From: Globodera rostochiensis
Lineage: Eukaryota > Nematoda > Chromadorea > Rhabditida > Heteroderidae
DNA length: 64,000 nucleotides
Assembly (NCBI GenBank): GCA_018350325.1
Contig: JAEVLN010000014.1
Coordinates: 2,258,001 to 2,322,000, forward strand
Reading direction: 5' to 3'
A program made the translations under genes and the position numbers. This document shows positions 1 through 12,389 of this stretch, in pieces (position 1 is the first letter of the stretch; every line of letters begins with the position of its first letter). The notes beneath the pieces are model-generated. The model saw only the letters and a program-made list of their open reading frames with translations, did no database searches and had not been told where the DNA came from.

Positions 1-2148
1 ATCGTTCCGATGGCATATGCCAAAAGGGAAATTGATTAACCTTTAAAATTAAATTAATCCATTAATTAATTAATGTAAAATTGTTTTGCTGGCTGATTAA
101 TTGAAAACGGACAGAAAGGGGCGAAGGAAGAACACACAAAATCAGCCGTTCGTCCGTCCCCTTCCCCCCCCCCCCCCCCCCCCACCCGACGGGGTTGTCT
201 CTCGATTTCGCGCATCAGCGAACATCCAATCAAACGACCGTCCGTCCGATCGGTGCTGATCAAATGAATGTGAAGAGAGTCAATCAGTCCGTTTGTTGTT
301 GTTGCCTCACAATTCAGTCAGTCATCTCATCGCCTTTTTCACTTCTTCCCGCCGCCGCCGCCGCCATCGCCATCGCCGTCGTTTGGTGGTTATTTTATGT
401 ATTTGTTTTGCATGAGTCGGTCGAGAGGGCTTCGCTTGTCACTCAAACTCAAAGTTAATCGATGTTGGACAAAAAGTGTTGATTAAACAAAATGAGGTGA
501 TGTGCTTACTAATTAGTGGAAGAGGCGGGGAGAGAACAAATCCAATTGGGCTTGGTTCAGATCGGTTCATCTAATGAGCATTTTTGGAGCACCGAATCCA
601 GCAGGTGCAAGTTTTTGTGATCGATTAATGCCATTTAATCTCATTAATTCTTTCAGAGTTTCCGCCATCTAGCAACACCACTTTTACGTGTTAAACTTAA
701 TCGAGCGCTGGCTTTGGTTTGCCGAACAGGGACGCGCTGCCAGCAGTTGTTGAACCGCAAGACGTCTAACATATGTCCTGACTGTTCCACCCCACCTGTT
801 GGTGTTGATTATATAAAAACATTCTTTTTTTATGTATAAATTGGATAAACTGATTAATTCAAATCAAAAAAAAATGTGTTGTTTGAGACAAAACAAAATC
901 AGGCGGTGGCGCAGAGACAAAAAGCGAAAGGAAAGCGCTTCTTCCATTCATTAATTCCTTCAGTGTTTGCTTTTCCAAATTCTTGTGGCCGTGTAACCGT
1001 TCAAAGTTCTCTTTTTTCACAATTCACTCGTTTCTTAAGTCTTTCGATTTAATTGGCATCAAAAAGTTCTTCTTTACCCGACCTTTGAATTGCGCACCAA
1101 AATGTCAATTTTTTTCGAAGTGATGGACCGGTCAATGTTCGAAGAACACGATAATGCCCGCGGGCATGCCCTTCCGATATAAAATATTCACCCTTTTGCA
1201 TAACTTTACCAACTTCTTGTCCAAGTCCAGCTCCAATTCTCTCGTATTCTCCCTTTTTGTTGAGAACATGGGGATGGTGGGAGGAAAGAAACACAAAAAA
1301 AAAGAATCGTTTCGATCGGAAAATTGCAACATTGATCGGACTTTAGCTTATTTAATGTCCCCTACTCAATCTCGTGACACGTCCGAAGGCGTGCCCTCTC
1401 CCAAATAATATTAGCCTAATCACTTTCGGGCTCCTCCCAAAGTCTCCAGACAATACGAACAATGTGCCAACTGTGCTCCGATCACCCTGAAGCATCTCTG
1501 ATTCTTTTTGGCATATGATCTCTTTGAATTCAATTCACTTTGCTCTTTTGCTTATCGACCGATATAAACTTAAATTCGCACTTTTTCAATATGCCCGACT
1601 TCCCTCCCATTCCGTGCCAAAGGCTCCTCCCCGCCGCCCCTTTTCGCCCGGCACTTCAAATTCATTTCTTTATTCTCGACCAACTTTGTTGGCTTCACCT
1701 GCTGTCTGTCGTCCGTCCACCCGTTGCTTATCCCCCCCCCCCACCTCTCCCTATTTGATGCCCTACATAATTTACAACAATTAGATGAGGAGAGGAGAGA
1801 CCAGTTAATAAATTGGCAATTGCGGTTGCCAGGACGAAGAATAAAGCTCCGGGCAACGAAGACAGTACCTTTGGGGGGTGGGATAATGAATGAGAAGAAA
1901 ACAAGTTTTTGTGGCCACAAAGCTCATTCATTCCTCGGCCACAGAAGCCTGGTCCCATAAGTCTCTCATAAGTCGCTTTTCGAGTGCCATTGGCCATTGC
2001 TAACGCCTCGGCTAGACGGTTAAATTATGAAATAATAGGCTTCATGGGACGGGTGAATGGCGGGAAAGCATTTTCTCTCCCTCCTCCCCCCCCCCATAAT
2101 GCAACTTCCCATCAGATCACTTTAATTCTGCTTTGTCCACTGATCAAG
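1..2148. other. Gene-poor upstream region
   Basis: No gene could be built here. The region holds a C homopolymer at about 163-182, further C runs near 1731 and 2085, and AT-rich spacer. The only weak coding hint is about 655-838 (+), an open frame after a good TTTCAG acceptor at 650-655 with several Cys residues (CRTGTRCQQLL then ICPDC) and a stop at about 838. The frame just before the preceding possible intron is closed by stops, so no upstream exon could be joined. Confidence 0.5.
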
Positions 2149-2818
2149 ATGCATTCCAAGAAGAGCAAACAGACCAGAAGCCCAATGCTGATCGCCGTAC
2201 ATTCGCCCGGCCTCCCTCTGGCGGCCATTTGCTTGCTCAGTGCACTCCTTTTGGACCAAATGATCGGAACGACGGGCCTGAAATGTTATCAGGTTTAGAG
2301 CCAAACGTTTGTTTGAAGCTGTCCCGTCGTTCGCATTCAGACCCAAAGCAGTCTTACGCAGCCTATCCAGGGGTCGGCCACCGACTGTCCAATGTTGGCC
2401 TGGTCTTGCATTAAGTCCGGTATGGACGACGGCATTCCCGACAATTTCAATTCCCGATCATTTCAGTGGACTACAGCCAAGCATTGGTCACTCGCGCATG
2501 CCAGTCCAATAACTGTTCCATGGTGACGGTTGGGGGGAGTTTAAGTTATAAACTGAATTCATTCGCCTTTCAGTTGGGTGGTTCCAATTCTCCGATATGT
2601 CAGAACTCTTCCTCCTACCCGCCACAAAGTGAGTTGCTGCTGTTGTTCAGTCCAATTTTGGTGTTAATTTCCCTCCTCCCCCCCCCCCAAAACTTTCAGC
2701 GTTTTGTTGCTGTTACGGCGATGGATGCAATTCGGCGCTGCGTTTTGACGGCCCTCTGGCACTGATTCTAATTGTTGCCGCCGGGGCTTTGGCAATCGGA
2801 AGCGCAAAATGGCGCTGA
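2149..2818 (+). CDS. Ly6/uPAR-like three-finger protein, probably GPI-anchored
   Basis: Five exons join with consistent phase: 2149-2292, 2341-2419, 2467-2522, 2574-2628, 2700-2818. The protein is about 137 aa. A signal peptide (LPLAAICLLSALLL around residues 23-36) precedes the first Cys in LKCYQ. Further cysteines follow in ATDCP, SCIKS, ACQSNNC and ICQN, and the domain closes with CCCYGDGCN, the CC-x-D-x-CN signature of Ly6/three-finger folds. A hydrophobic C-terminus (PLALILIVAAGALAIG) with a short basic tail looks like a GPI-attachment signal. Nematodes have many such proteins with diverse surface or receptor-modulating roles; the specific role is unknown. A poly(A) signal lies at 2871. 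Confidence 0.8.
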
Positions 2819-2870
2819 AGGCAATTGACTTGTGAACGAAGTGAAGAGAGAACGGGGCATTTAGGAACAA

Positions 2871-2876
2871 AATAAA
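2871..2876 (+). terminator. Poly(A) signal of the Ly6-like gene
   Basis: AATAAA about 53 bp after the stop codon, on the coding strand. It is the canonical eukaryotic cleavage/polyadenylation hexamer. Confidence 0.6.
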
Positions 2877-3843
2877 CCATTTTGACACAAACAATCAAAA
2901 AAGTCCTGCTGAATGCTCCTTCTCATCTTCGACTTGCCCACCATTGATCATTTTCATTTTATCCAATAACGTGACTTTTTCAATGTTTCTGCTTTTTTGT
3001 ACCTCCTTTTACATAATATTCAAAAACTATTTTGGTCATGGACAAGTCATTTTGATTTGAATTTTCGTGACATCGAAAATTGTCATAGACAATTAGCCAC
3101 AGTAACCAAGAGTAACCGAAAGAAACATTTTAAATGTATTTACCTAAACATGGAAAGTTTCACATTCTCTCGTGCCAGTTACAGTACACCCCGCGCAATT
3201 CGGGCGCATTTTTTGCGCGATGACATTTTTGCCGAATAATTTATGAAAATATCAAAATGAATGTTTGATCTTTTAAAATGTCTTTTCAAATTTTGATTTT
3301 TCCACTGAAAAAGTGTTTTTTCTTCTACAAAATGTCGTTTGTGCCTTCTCTTTACAAAAGCAATTTTCCCTCCGGCACATTCCCTGAGGATAAAGTGCAC
3401 GGCACAGTAAAGGAGGCAGGCATTTGATTTAATCCTCAACGTTCATAGTGATGGGGGGGGGGGGGAATGATAATTCAATCTCTGAGGGGGGAACCACAGA
3501 AAGAGTGAAAATTCCAACGTTTTCTTTCCAACAACAAAGTGATTGGTTAAATAGAATAGGAATCAACAAAGACGCGATCACTCACTGCCGAAGGTATAGG
3601 GGAAACTTTCTATCCCCCACCGGCGGCACAGAAAGCGGCAAATCATTCAATTATTACTATTTTTAAGTATTTCCTGAAGTTCTGGGGCTTCTATTCCCCC
3701 CCCCCTCCCCCCCCCCCTCGTTAGCAAGGATACAAAAGGTGCGGATATATCCGGACACGGAAGATCCATGATCATGCCTGTTGCGCATACGATTATTTTT
3801 CTCCTACAAATTTGAATAATGAATGGACTCTAATGGGGGGGGG

Positions 3844-3954
3844 CAGGGTTGCCGCGGGTTACCCGAAACCCGGTCTTTTTCTCGACCCGATACCCGACCC
3901 GAGGTTTTTTCGGCCGACATGATCGGAAACCCGACCCAACCCGCGGCAACCCTG
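3844..3954. repeat. 111-bp hairpin (MITE-like) element, ACCCG-rich
   Basis: Bounded by a perfect 17-bp inverted repeat: CAGGGTTGCCGCGGGTT at 3844-3860 and its complement at 3938-3954. The interior is rich in ACCCGA motifs (GACCCGATACCCGACCCGAG). No coding capacity. It lies in G-homopolymer flanks. A diverged relative is at 8394-8555. Confidence 0.7.
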
Positions 3955-4379
3955 ATGGGGGGATGGGGGGATGGAGGGGGGGGGGGGGGGAGAAAAGATA
4001 AATTCAAATATGAAAAAATGGGGGAAAAAGACAACAAGTTTGAATCCGATTTGAGTCATTTTTGATTTTCTCACCGACAACAAAGTGATGGGGGGGGGCT
4101 GATGGGTGAATGGGAATCGGCAAAATGGCACGGCAGGGATCATTCTGCTGATTGGAAAGGGGCAAAGATGTGGGAGGTGGGAGAAGAGGGCACGGCGTGG
4201 CAGGGCAAAATCCCTAATAAGCCAAACCCGGTCAAATTTAATACCTATAATTAGTGAGTGCCAATTCAGGCCTTCCTAATGAAAATTTTTTGAATGTCAA
4301 ATTTTATAAGAAAAAATAAATATCCCTGAGGTCATGAAAGAAGCACACTAATTTGTGGCGTGGTGCTGACTCGGCTACG

Positions 4380-4700
4380 GACAACTCGGCTACTACTACT
4401 CCAAACGATTAGCTTTCTTTTGTAATATTACTCAGCTCAACGAGAGCTTTCGTTTGATACTAATTACAACTAGCTAGCTTGAGCATAACCAAAGTTAGGA
4501 TAGGAAAGGGCGAGTTTATAGGAGACGAACTGCTTTTCAAGTTCTAACTTTTTTACAAGCCAACAGAATCAGAAGTTACTATCAATCGAAAGCTCTCGTT
4601 GATCTGAGTAATATTACAAAAGAAAGCAAATCATTTAGAGTAGTTTCAAAAAAGTTGTAACAAAAAAAAGTCGGCCGTATCCGAGTTGTCCGGCACGCTA
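4380..4700. repeat. Imperfect long inverted repeat
   Basis: The left arm at about 4409-4468 and the right arm at about 4570-4640 are reverse complements at roughly 90% over 60 bp; the shared core includes CTTTCTTTTGTAATATTACT. Outer segments also pair loosely (an ACAACTCGG motif in the left flank and its complement CCGAGTTGT at about 4679). No ORF inside, consistent with a non-autonomous element. Confidence 0.6.
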
Positions 4701-4972
4701 ATTTGTAACTCATTTGTCAATTAAATGTTGCTGTTTAAATGTCTCGTTTGGCGATCTGTTTTGTTATACTCCCGAAACTCCGAAACACTGAAAAATTTTA
4801 AGTAAATTTAGCTTCTCGGAAATGCTCCTTGCTGAAGAAATATTGAGAATAGTTATAGAACTGAATACTTTGTAATGGATGAGTTTATTGCCCCCAACTT
4901 TACTATAATTATTACATTATTTCAATAACATTTTGCCCAAATTTAAATTACTTTTCATATTTAACATTTTTG

Positions 4973-7900
4973 ATGGCACATCCGGTGCCACAGCAAGAGC
5001 CGGTGCCGCTTCCATGGGCCTCTTGTCCGGCTGTCGAAGACAAAAATAACAGCCAAACGGACGAACAACAAACGGCGAGCAAAAAAAAGAGGGGAACTGA
5101 TGGAGAGGAGAATTTGGTAATATATTTTTCTCCAGCAATAAGAAAAAGGGAACGCCCGACCAAAAATGCCGGAGTCGGGTTACTAACCCTATTTAAAATT
5201 TAAGTTTTCGGGGTTGGAAAAACCTTTTGGATTATATTTTTAATTAATTTAAAGTCAACAAAGAGCGGTGGAAAACGATTAAAAGCTGCGCAGCTGGTCA
5301 ACACGTCCAACAACAATGACAGCAACAGGAACAACGATGAGAACGTGGCCAACAACCGTGAATCGCGCACCGATAATGGTGACGACGATGACGATGACAG
5401 CGCTGTTGAGTTACTCAACGATCCAATTATCATTCCATCTCCGGTACAAAAAGAATGGGTGTCATACGGGTGCTATCGATATTTTGCGCAACATAATTGT
5501 CCATGTACAGAAAAGCGTAAAACAAACATTGATTTTTGGCATTTTTTGGGAAAAATACACAAAAGCATCACAACCAGAAGCCAGGGTTGTCGGGTTTGAA
5601 TCGAACTGTAGAACCGGGAATTTTCAGTTTATTTTTTCTTGGGTTTGGGGATTACGCTCAAATTCTAAAAAAGAAAAACAACTAAAAGTAATTCAACCTC
5701 TGTTTTGTCCTTTAGGGTCTCCCGATGGCACATTCCACACCGATGGTGGCAGGACCCTCTCGCAACGCATTCGCGCTCAAGAAATTCGCCACCAACGGTG
5801 CTGCTCAGCTTCGAACCACTACGGCGATGGAGCCTGTCCACATGTTTCCGACACCGTGCAACCCAGGCTTGGGTTGAATAACAAATCCTTTGTCTCCATT
5901 ATTGATTTAATTTTTTTCTCAAAAAATGAAATGTTTCGAAAAGCCCCACAGCATGCAAATATTTAGGTTTGTCGTACAAAAAGTTGCTGAGCATTTGTAG
6001 GCGCACAATTATGGGTGCTATTTTATCCATTTTCGGGATCCAGGACCCTCCAAACAATGAAATTCGCTTTTCCGGAATTTTTTTTTTTGTGGCTAATAAA
6101 ATTTTTCTTTCATTAATACGAAAAAATTTTGTCTTTTTTTTGCACATTAAGTCTGGTATAATCCATGGATGCGATGGGCACAGACCGCACCCGTCAATGG
6201 CCTGGGCTTTCCATCGTCCAGTTTCTTTGGAATGAAAATGGAGCCGATGCAATCATTGGGCGAGGTGCCTCCATCAAAACAAAAACCATATTTAATGGGC
6301 ATGAAATTGGTCAGAAAAGTGCACCGGCATCGGCCAAAACGGCATCATCGGTGAAGAATGTCAATGCCAAAGTCGTGGACCAACGGCAGGACGACGACAG
6401 TGGAGTGGGCTCAGATGCTGTGCGTTTTTATTGATGTGTTGGACACCTTTTTTGGCATTCTATTGGATATTTTTCGACAACTCTTTTTTTTTTGGTCAAA
6501 ATCAGAATTTTTAGGCCTGCCTGTTGACAAAATGTCACCCTGACAAAGGGACATCTGGATATTCCGTCAGAACATTTTTGCCGATGGAAACCCAGGCATT
6601 TCCCCTATTCATTTAGAATACGTTCTGTCTGCCTGGCGAAATGGTCGATTTCCATAGGTCCGAAAATTGTTTTGGGGAAAAACTAAGAAAATTCATTCCT
6701 CTGGAGCCAATTGTGGGCTACTAAATTCGTTTGATGACACCCAGAAACTTGTGAGCTTCCCACTTTACAGGCTACGGCAACAATGAGCACCTTTGCAGAG
6801 ACTTTCCACGACACCGTTTCGCTGCCTATTCCGTCAATGGCACCGTTGCATGCTATCAACAGCTTCGAGACGTACTGTACAGTGCCGGGTCGTCTCACGC
6901 TGCTCTCCAACCAGAAAAAGTATCGTGTGTCAATCGGCGAAATTCAACGCCGGCTTAAACCACCGGAATGTCTGAACGCATCAATTTTGGGCGGTATTTT
7001 GCGCAAGGCGAAGAACAAGGACGGCGGACGACTGCTCCGTGAACAGCTTTATGTTTGTGCCATCAATTGGGATTACAAATTCGGAAAAAATAAAGAATCC
7101 AGATTTACAAACACAAGTCCACCACGGCACGCTTTTTGAGATCATTTCTCGTTTGTTCAGACCTACGGCGTGGAGCTGACCGCTGGACGACGAAAGCAAG
7201 GCGCATTGACCTGCTTCTCAAGTTTGGTGGAGGATGAAGCAGCTCAGGCAAGTATCAATGCTAAGACAAAAATGGAGATGGGACCGTAATAAATCATAAT
7301 TTAATACTATAAATTAAAAAAATTATTTTAATTTAAAATCGTTTTAAAATGTTTTTAGATGGCTTTGGACTTTCAAACGATATGTGAGCGAGGATATCCC
7401 ATCCAAGCGGCTGCAACCAGCGCACTTGTCGGTAGAGTCCATTTAATAAAATAATGATTTAATTTCTAAAATAAAATCTTTAAAGCGTATTCATATTAAT
7501 GGTTATTTTACATTTTTGTATCAATTTATTAGTTATTTGATTTAATAGCTTTAAATATATATTTCATTTTAGGCGTACACAATGCTCAAGAAGCGGCCAT
7601 GAGTCGTTTGGAGCTCTTTTACGCCAGGTTGGGTGATGGGACGAAATTCATTTTGAATGCTTTTTTAAGCAAATTTATTAACCGAATTTTGGACCTCCAA
7701 AAAGCGGACAAAAGCCCCGCATCGGAGCAGCCTAAGCTGGAGCCCAACCACTTTGATGATTTGCATCCGCAACTGCAATCGGCACTGACTAACTTCAGTC
7801 TGGTGAACGCATTGACATTATTTATGTGATCCTTGGGGTTGATTGATTTGGTCTGATCGATGCTCTGAGTTGGATTGTGGTAGATCAGCTCCTTAATCCC

Positions 7901-8241
7901 CCCATCCCCCAGGGACGCATTTAGGATTTACCTACCTCGGGTGAGGTACCGAAAAAAGTCAAGCATCCGGGGTGTATTTTTCCATTTTTATTACATTTTT
8001 CTTAAGCAATTTTAAAAAAATTCGATTTTCGGGAGTGCATTGATTTTTCAAAACCAAATTTTGATTAATCTAATTTATTCTGCATTTGTCACAGATGACC
8101 CACGGGTTTGGCGGACTTGCGGTACAAGCAGTACTGGAAACAATGATCAGAGTGATCAACGAGTGCAACGGTTTGCTGAACCGAAACTATCAATCGACCG
8201 CTGGACAAATGGCAGCTCCGTCGGTCACTTTTGACCCCTAA
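4973..8241 (+). CDS. TFAP2: AP-2 family transcription factor
   Basis: Ten exons join in phase: 4973-5116, 5255-5443, 5716-5866, 6152-6264, 6315-6419, 6771-7052, 7161-7247, 7359-7431, 7573-7802, 8095-8241, giving about 506 aa. The N-terminal half is low complexity and acidic ([21 protein letters not shown]), as in AP-2 activation regions. Exons 6-10 carry the AP-2 DNA-binding/dimerisation domain: [71 protein letters not shown], and the C-terminal [18 protein letters not shown]-2 proteins bind GC-rich promoter elements as dimers. Introns after 5866 and 7247 appear to be GC-AG. The first exon is inferred from an ATG with phase-consistent splicing; an upstream exon is possible. Confidence 0.88.
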
Positions 8242-9254
8242 TTTAATTGTTTGTGTTGAGAAAGAGCTAAAATTCAAGAGAAATCAAAAAGTTCGTTTTG
8301 ATGTGTTGTGTATGTTCATTCAACTCACATTTTTTCTGTCAAATATAAGAGATCGCATCGCATTCAAACCAAATTGAAAAAGCAACCACTAGAGAGGCAA
8401 CTGGTTATCCGAAACCCGGTCTTTAACCGACCCGAAGCAGTTTTTCGACCGTACCCGACACGATATTTTTAACGATCGGCAGTGTACCAGAACCTAAGAA
8501 TCAAAAACCGGCCTTTTCGACCCGATAATTCTCCTGACCCGGTGCATCTCTAATACCTACACTGCTTATTAATTTGTTGTTCTCTTACAACGATAAAAGC
8601 ATTTGCGTTCACAACCATCCATAAAATAATGGATGAGATTTGGTGACCTTGGGTCCATTTCTGTGTTTTGCAATGCCCAGTCCCATTTTTCCTTTACATT
8701 TATAAGTGCTCTTCTTTGCTTTCGTTGAGAAAAGTATTTATGTGTATCAGCGCAGTCATCGACCAACCTCCGGTCCATCCATTCTCAGTCTCCCCTCACC
8801 CAACCAGTCGACGACGTATCAGGCCGCACCATCAACACGTCGCAAAAGCGACGTGTTTGATATTTTACCTGAATATATATACAGCAAGGAGGGGATGGAG
8901 AGGGGGGTTGGGCGCTGGAAATGTGAAGGACGAGAAGGGGAGGAGTAAATTTAGGGAATGTCGCGCTGGACTTTCCTCCACTGTGAATGGCTTGCATGCT
9001 TTGCTTATTTATTTATATTCATTCAGCAAGTCATTAATATTTATGCTTATTCTATGTGTGTACGTGTCATTCGGTTTCTCATTCGTGAAATCGTTCATTT
9101 TTTAACTTTTATTTTTCGCATAAAAATATCATTGAGTATGATTTAAATTATGCATAGAATTTTTAACAATAGGATCCCCCGAGCAATTGTTTTTATCGCG
9201 TAGGTTTTATCGGAAAAGGGAGGTTAAACGCACAAAGTCCTTTCTTTAAGGATA
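8242..9254. other. Intergenic between AP-2 and cyclophilin
   Basis: Holds a degraded ACCCG-type repeat (8394-8555). Nothing else could be assigned; open frames near 8668-9146 lack protein-like composition. Confidence 0.45.
8394..8555. repeat. Diverged copy of the ACCCG hairpin family
   Basis: Shares CCGAAACCCGGTCTTT and repeated GACCCGA/TACCCGA motifs with the 3844-3954 element. The two ends (AGAGGCAACTGGT and the complement of ACCGGGTGCATCTCT-like sequence) are weakly inverted. Confidence 0.5.
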
Positions 9255-10437
<1,183 letters not shown>

Positions 10438-11423
10438 GTGCGAGCTTATTTAACTCATTACATTATAATTGACAACGCATTTGTTGTATGGTCTTTGTGT
10501 CTGTCATAAAACTTTTATGGTGTAACTCTTATTTGTTAGCGAATATTTGAACAAAATCATCTTCAAGCCTCACATTGTTCAAGGGATTGTTGTCTGTTCC
10601 CAATTGAAAGCTAGCCATCCTCCTCTTTTTCTATTGGTGAGGGGCACCAAAATTAAACATTATAACGCGAAAAGGCTGTTTTAGCTTCTCTCCAAAAGCT
10701 ATGGGCAAAAAAAGGCATCGAAAAAGCTTTATAAACTGTCGTCACTTTTTTAGGTTCTGTGTCGGCGATCCGTTCACCTTTTCCCGGGGGTGGTCATTTG
10801 TCAGAGACATTTTGCGAAGGAATAAGCGATCAGCAGTCCACTGGCTTTGGTGATCGGAAGAGAGTAAAATGACCAGATCGGTCGACTGGATTTTGCATAA
10901 AATGGTCATAGCATAGAGAACAAAAAAAAAGGAATCGATTCAGATAATTCGTGAAAAAATTGAAACGACTTGGTAATCAAAAATTGGCACGACTAAAAGG
11001 CAAAAGGAGTTGGAACATTTTTTTGAGCGGGGAGAATTCCGCCGAGTAAGCCAAAATTATGGGTTTTTTTGCACCTCGACCCCCCTCTTGCAAACCATCT
11101 GACCCCCCTGCTACAGAAATGCCCCTTTCTTTCTTCAACTTGTTTGTAAAAAGTTATATCCAAATGAATTTTAGAAGCACACAGAGTTTATATCCAAGTG
11201 AATATTTACAAGCACACATATATATATGGATAGCCAACATCGGAGCACAAAATATGGACAACGGTGCGAGTTGGCATCAGAGAATATGATCACAATTATG
11301 GAACACAATAAACAGCACAGGAATTATAGGAACTGGCGTATCATCGGAAATTAAATGGGCATGGAGGGAGCTAGCCGTTGCGCACTTCTGTTCTTCATCC
11401 TTCGTCTGTCCACCGCCGGGCCG
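10438..11423. other. Intergenic between cyclophilin and the small Lys-rich gene
   Basis: No conserved exon found. Short open frames (for example 11059-11289) have no protein-like features. Confidence 0.45.
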
Positions 11424-11657
11424 CTATTGACCTTCTTGACTGCTCGCGCTCTTCGAGGCCTTGTCCTTGTGCTTCTTCTTGTCCTTCCCGCCCTTTTCGT
11501 CAGCGCCCTTCTTCGATTTGCCGTTGCCGGTGCCATATGTCATACCGGCGTACTGAAAATTTAAATGTAAAATGTGTGTAAACAAAAAATCAAAACAACT
11601 TACATATCCTCCTCCACCAAACGCTGCAGCAAGGATGATGTACAGCCAGAACGCCAT
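11424..11657 (-). CDS. 60-aa protein with hydrophobic N-terminus and Lys/Ser-rich tail
   Basis: Two exons on the minus strand: 11657-11604 and 11552-11424, joined in phase across a 51-nt GT-AG intron. Residues 1-18 (MAFWLYIILAAAFGGGGY) form a signal peptide or signal anchor. The rest is hydrophilic with a run of KK/KD/KH residues and an SSQEGQ end. No family recognised. It is divergently arranged with the H2B variant across 246 bp, so the two may share a promoter. It could be a small secreted or nucleolar-type basic peptide; function is not assigned. Confidence 0.6.
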   Translation of the reverse strand: MAFWLYIILAAAFGGGGYVSCFDFLFTHILHLNFQYAGMTYGTGNGKSKKGADEKGGKDKKKHKDKASKSASSQEGQ

Positions 11658-11903
11658 TGTTTTGATCGAAGAACGCGCTAGAAGTTGATGTGTACAGATG
11701 TCGTCTGAGGAGTTGCTGAACTGTCGTTGATGCGAAGTGATTTCTGAAGCGAGTTCAGCTTCCTTTTATAGTGTCAATGCTTAATTTCTGCATGCAATTT
11801 CATTCAAATATTTAAGTAGGGCCTAATTTTTTTTGTCGAGTATATAAACCCACAATTTTGAGATTTAGTTAACTTTCCTTACAGTATTCCAGCAAACAGC
11901 AAA
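11658..11903. promoter_or_regulatory. Putative bidirectional promoter
   Basis: The 246 bp between two divergent start codons holds a TATA-like ATATAAA at about 11841-11847 for the plus-strand gene, and TATAAAAG on the minus strand (plus-strand CTTTTATA at about 11762-11769). Both point to core promoter elements, although the minus-strand gene has not been verified. Confidence 0.4.
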
Positions 11904-12389
11904 ATGGTCCGTAGACGTCGCAAGAAGGAGCCGCGAAAGCAGTCTTACAAGGTAAAAACCCGGCCTCGGACATTTTCGATGCTAAATTCAATTTTCCTTC
12001 AGCTGTACATCCGCCGTGTGCTTAGGGATGTTCACGTGGACAAGGAGATCTCCATCAGAACTCTGAACATCATGAACTCGTGAGTTGTATGCACTTCTGT
12101 GTTTATTGCCATTTTCAGTTTGTTTTCTTCTCTTAGGTTCGTCAATGACGCATTCGACCGCATTGCTTCGGAGGCCACTCGTATCGCACACTACGATCGA
12201 CGCAAGACCGTCACGCTTCGCGACATGGAGTACGCCGTTCGACTGGTGCTGCCCGATGGGATGGCAAAGACCGGCAACCAAGGGGCGTCGAAGGTCATGA
12301 CGAAGTTCTACGCGTCCAGAGTTCGAGACCGGATGAGAAGGACGGAGGCACGTCGCGCCGACTTTCAACTTCCGATGGTTCAGGCATGA
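11904..12389 (+). CDS. Divergent, intron-containing histone H2B variant
   Basis: Three exons: 11904-11951, 12003-12079, 12137-12389, 125 aa. The fold follows H2B from the alpha-1 helix on: YIRRVLRDVHVDKEIS, LNIMNSFVNDAFDRIASEA, HYDRRKTVT, AVRLVLPDGMAK, KVMTKFYASR. Departures from canonical H2B are a very short Arg-rich tail (MVRRRRKKEPRKQ) instead of a long Lys-rich one, many core substitutions, and about 20 extra residues after the alpha-C helix. The Lys matching the H2B ubiquitination site (MTKF) is retained. Two introns and no obvious 3' stem-loop suggest polyadenylated, replication-independent expression. H2B identity is firm; germline or specialised use is inference. Confidence 0.85.

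Larger units (their letters stand above)
2877..4972. other. Intergenic, with hairpin repeats and homopolymers
   Basis: No exons recognised. It contains G/C runs near 3452-3465, 3696-3717 and 3970-3990, a 111-bp terminal-inverted-repeat element (3844-3954) and an imperfect hairpin repeat (4380-4700). The latter two are listed separately. Confidence 0.5.

Noticed and set aside
6165..6434. Apparent frameshift in the AP-2 gene between two overlapping frames
   Set aside because: A 50-nt GT-AG intron at 6265-6314 joins the frames exactly, so no frameshift is needed.
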